DNA from: Nicotiana tabacum
Taxonomy: Eukaryota > Streptophyta > Magnoliopsida > Solanales > Solanaceae
NCBI RefSeq assembly: GCF_000715075.1
Contig: NC_134090.1
Location: 47,561,792-47,625,791 of the forward strand
Length of the DNA stretch: 64,000 nucleotides
Direction: 5' to 3'
Shown here: piece after piece, positions 61,371 to 64,000 of the stretch
How positions within the stretch are numbered: the stretch's first letter is position 1
How the letters are laid out: each line of letters begins with the position of its first letter
Translations under genes and position numbers: made by a program
The notes under the pieces: model-generated
The model's database searches: none
Told to the model about the DNA's origin: nothing
The model's input: only the letters and a program-made list of their open reading frames with translations

Positions 61371-62289
61371 ATAGTAAAATAGTGTTTCTCAGCCCAAACA
61401 TCATTTAAAATGTCATTTAAGTATTAAAACTGAGTAGACATGGCTGAGTAGTAAAACAGTGGAAAATAATATGACTGAGTTCAAGTATAAAGTCAAAATA
61501 GTGAGGAAATATCAATAAAAATCCTCAAAGGGTTCAAATAGTTGGCATTAGGCCCAAATATGGCATTCAGCCCAAATAATGATGATAACAAATAGTTTTC
61601 AATCAAATACGCGGTAAAATCATCAATCGGGACGAACCAAGTCATAATCCCTAATAGTTCACGACCCATGCTCGTCATCGAGCATGTGCATCACCTCAAT
61701 ATAGCACTACGATGTTCAATCCGGGGTTTGAAACCCTCAGAACATTATTTACAATCATTAATCACCTCGAACCTGCTAAATCTCTAGCTCGCGATGCCTT
61801 TGCCCCTCGAATAAGCATCCACGCGCGTCGAATCTATCCAAAATCAGAACGAGGACATCAAAGTATGCTAAGAGAACAAAGTCCAAGCGAAAACAATCAA
61901 TAAAGGGCACAAATCCCGAAATTACCAAAACCCGAGCCCCAGGCCCACGTCTCAAAAATCAGAAATTTTCATATCAATAGATTCCTCATCTCCCCACGAG
62001 TCTATGCATATCAAGAATACCAAAATCGGAGTTCAAATGGCCCCTCAAATCCTCATTTTAAGGCATCTTAAACTCAAGTCCTAATCCCCCATTTTTATCC
62101 TTTTAATTCCTTTAATTACAACCTTAATCCATGAAATACTACCATAGAAATGTGTTTTAGGTCCAAGATCCTTACCTTAATGAAGTTCCCTTGAAATCCC
62201 TCTTCCAAATCGTCCAAAAGCTCTCAAACCGAAGTCAAAAATGGTGAAATAATTCAATTTCGCGAAATGGAATAACTTATATGTTCTGC

Positions 62290-62545
62290 CAGACATTTTC
62301 GCATCTGCGACTCTCCAACCACTTCTACGGTACCGCATTTGCGGTCATGCCTACGCTTCTGCGGAAATCACTTAACCAGCCAAAACCGCTTCTGCGATCA
62401 TCCTTCCGCATCTGCGACATTGCAGATGGGGTCCAACTCACCACTTCTAGGGTCCCTGACTCCCTCAGCCTTTCCGCTTATGCGACCTCCCTCATCGCAT
62501 ATGCGGCGCCGCACCTGCAGTCCCCAATCCGCAGGTGCGGAAATA
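62290..62545 (-). repeat. CGCA/TGCG word cluster in solo LTR
   Basis: CGCATCTGCGA, CCGCATTTGCGG, CGCTTCTGCGG, CGCATATGCGG and CCGCAGGTGCGG recur within about 250 bases. The cluster lies about 690-950 bases from the LTR start (63237, minus strand). Confidence 0.8.
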
Positions 62546-63237
62546 TCGGAAGCAGCATAGTTCAACAGCTGCAACAAGGTTTCAAACTCCCCGTCAACCA
62601 TCCGAAACCACCCCGAGACCCCCGGGACCTCAACCAACAGCACAAACATATCCCAATACCTTATTCAAACTTGTTTCAATCATCAAAACACCTCAAACAA
62701 CATCAAATCTACCAAATCACATCGGATTCAAGCCTAAGTTTCTAAAATCTTCCAAATATGCTTTTGATAAAAAAAAAAACAAGCAAACCACGTCCGAATG
62801 ATCTGAAATTTTACACACACATCTGAAATGACACGACGAAGCTACTACAACTCTCAGAATTCTATTCCGATCCCTATATCAAAATCTCGCCTATCAACCG
62901 GAAATCGCCAAAATCTCAACTTCGCCAATTCAAGCCTAAATCTACTCCGAACCTCCAAAACCCATTCTAGTCACACTCCTAAGTCATAAATCACCTCCCG
63001 AAGCTAATCGAATCATCAGAACTGGCATTCGAGCCCTCTAACACACAATTCAACATCCGATTGACTTTTTCAATTCAAACTTCCTTAAAAGAGACTAGGT
63101 ATCCCAAACCTTACCAAAATCATTCCGGATTCGATCCGACCAACCCGATATCACAAAACACGGATAACGAAGCATAAAGCAGCAGAAATAGGGAAAACAA
63201 AGCGGTAACTCATGAGACGACTGGCCGGATCGTCACA

Positions 63238-63764
63238 ATCTTAAGTCTAGAGAAACAATTCAAGTAGAATTGGTTTCATATGAAAGACATGTTGTTTTGG
63301 ACCTGCAGTTCAAACACTTGAAAGTATAAAGTCAATGGTGTGTGCAATCACTTTTATTTATTTTATATGTCAAGCATGACATGAAAATCTTGATATGCAT
63401 CTAAAGTCTATTTATATGGCTTATTTTACTATACTTATATGATAATCCCTGAAAGATTTAAATTGCTTAAAGCATATACAATTCTTGATCTTGAAGTACC
63501 ACATCCTCAATGCAATTTACGCATAAATGTATCTTGCATAACTATAAGCATGATAATGTGATAGCGAGAATACCTCTATGGAGATATTGAAGAGTCATTC
63601 CACGATATTTATGAAGACATTATATATCTATCAAGAATGATGATTTCAAGGTGCAACATATTCATTTAAGTTAATATGGCTGATTTGTCTATCAAATCTT
63701 TACCAACGATCTTTTGAAGATGGTGCACAAGATTGGAATACGAAGGCTCAAGGATGTGAATTGA
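63238..63764 (+). pseudogene. Copia RT and RNase H remnant, internally deleted
   Basis: After the solo LTR the reading SRETIQVELVSYERHVVLD corresponds to the start of copia RT. A jump follows to a TAYLYG-like part near 63410-63460. The last 60 bases give KMVHKIGIRRLKDVN and a stop (63762-63764), the C-terminus of copia pol. RT palm motifs and most of RNase H are missing. About 500 bases replace what should be well over 1.5 kb, so large deletions occurred. Confidence 0.72.
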
Positions 63765-63792
63765 TGCTCTCTTAAGGGGGAGTTAATACTCG

Positions 63793-63958
63793 TTGTACTC
63801 TTTTTCCCTTACAAAGTTTTGTCCTACTAGGTTTTTCTTGTAAGGTTTTTAATGAGGCAACCAAAAGGCGTATTTCTAAACATGTGTACTCTTTTTCCTT
63901 CTCTGGAATTTTTTTTCCCATGGGATTTTATTTAGTTAAGGTTTTAACGAGGCACATT
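63793..63958 (+). repeat. Imperfect duplication in copia 3' untranslated region
   Basis: Two units (near 63796-63870 and 63885-63958) begin TGTACTCTTTTTCC and end AAGGTTTT-AA-GAGGCA. They lie between the pol stop and the polypurine tract. Confidence 0.75.
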
Positions 63959-63978
63959 ATCTGTTGAATAGACATTCA

Positions 63979-64000
63979 AGGGGGAGTGTTATAAATAGAA
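63979..64000 (+). repeat. Polypurine tract and start of copia 3' LTR
   Basis: AAGGGGGAG (63978-63986) precedes TGTTATAAATAGAA (63987-64000), which is identical to the LTR start read on the minus strand at 44883. The LTR continues beyond the window. Confidence 0.85.

Larger units (their letters stand above)
60380..63237 (-). mobile_element. Solo gypsy LTR with perfect 5-bp target-site duplication
   Basis: 2858 bp, starting TGTCACGACCAAAACCCGGA and ending GGATCGTCACA. It is flanked by ATCTT at 60375-60379 and 63238-63242. The copia reading resumes right after it. No internal region or second LTR is present, so this is a solo LTR left by recombination between the two LTRs of a minus-oriented element. 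It carries CCTCGG-rich repeats (61020-61370) and a CGCA/TGCG cluster (62290-62545). Open frames in it are not supported as genes. Confidence 0.92.
46675..64000 (+). mobile_element. Copia element relic, plus strand, with two nested insertions
   Basis: The parts in order are a decayed LTR end (46675-46730), PBS-like TTATCAGCACGAG (46731), leader, gag tail, [Athila insertion 47300-58570], protease/integrase remains, [solo LTR 60380-63237], RT/RNase H remains, a 3' untranslated repeat, polypurine tract and the start of the 3' LTR at 63987 (TGTTATAAATAGAA), which runs out of the window. The coding remains follow copia order (gag, protease, integrase, RT, RNase H). Many stops and deletions show it is old. 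It is the same family as the inverted fragment at 44352-44883. Confidence 0.85.

Noticed and set aside
62281..62745. 154-codon plus-strand open frame
   Set aside because: It lies antisense in a solo LTR across the CGCA cluster; the open length reflects composition.
39626..63237. Equal length (2858 bp) of the chromovirus 5' LTR and the solo LTR as evidence of one family
   Set aside because: The sequences differ over most of their length and have different internal repeats; the equal length appears to be chance.

Overview
This window looks like intergenic, retrotransposon-dense DNA from a plant nuclear genome, most probably Solanaceae. A tRNA-derived TS-type SINE (ending in GTTG repeats and described from tobacco and relatives) sits in one LTR, and the LTR-retrotransposon families resemble those that fill Nicotiana-like genomes. 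I found no host protein-coding gene, rRNA gene or functional tRNA gene. Nearly everything is a whole, broken or nested LTR retrotransposon, and the retroelement genes carry stops, frameshifts or catalytic-site changes.

Layout from left to right. 1-1481: the 3' part of a plus-strand Ty3/gypsy LTR with a 34-bp minisatellite. 1482-12851: a minus-strand Ogre/Tat-type element cut off in its reverse transcriptase, but with ORF1, gag, protease, a putative intron, a primer-binding site and a 4.35-kb 5' LTR. 12852-15611: the 3' end and part of the 3' LTR of another plus-strand gypsy element. 15634-31694: an LTR-internal-LTR-internal-LTR tandem of a minus-strand element with no gag-pol (LARD-like), in two 6.9-kb units sharing the middle LTR. 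31695-42483: a minus-strand chromovirus-type gypsy element with both LTRs, degraded. 42484-44351: a plus-strand gypsy LTR fragment. 44352-44883: the 5' end of a copia element, minus strand. 44884-46674: an AT-rich spacer with tandem repeats and a small retroposed insert. About 46675 to beyond 64000: a plus-strand copia relic of the same family, split by two nested insertions. The first is an Athila-type gypsy element (47300-58570, near-perfect 5-bp TSD, a TS SINE in its 3' LTR). The second is a solo gypsy LTR (60380-63237, perfect 5-bp TSD ATCTT).

The order of events can be read partly from the nesting. The copia element is older than the Athila element and the solo LTR inside it, and the Athila LTR is older than the SINE inside it. 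Many stops are CAG to TAG and two catalytic Asp codons became Asn, as expected from C-to-T decay of methylated DNA.

The most interesting pattern cuts across elements. Several distinct gypsy LTRs carry a cluster of short inverted words of the type CGCA-nn-TGCG, about 0.65 to 1.1 kb from the LTR start. In two or three of them it is followed by splice-donor-like AGGTAA(G) sequences on the sense strand, and in three a tandem-repeat patch lies further downstream. This may be a shared modular LTR architecture. All identities come from reading the sequence and remembered family features; no alignment or database search was run.
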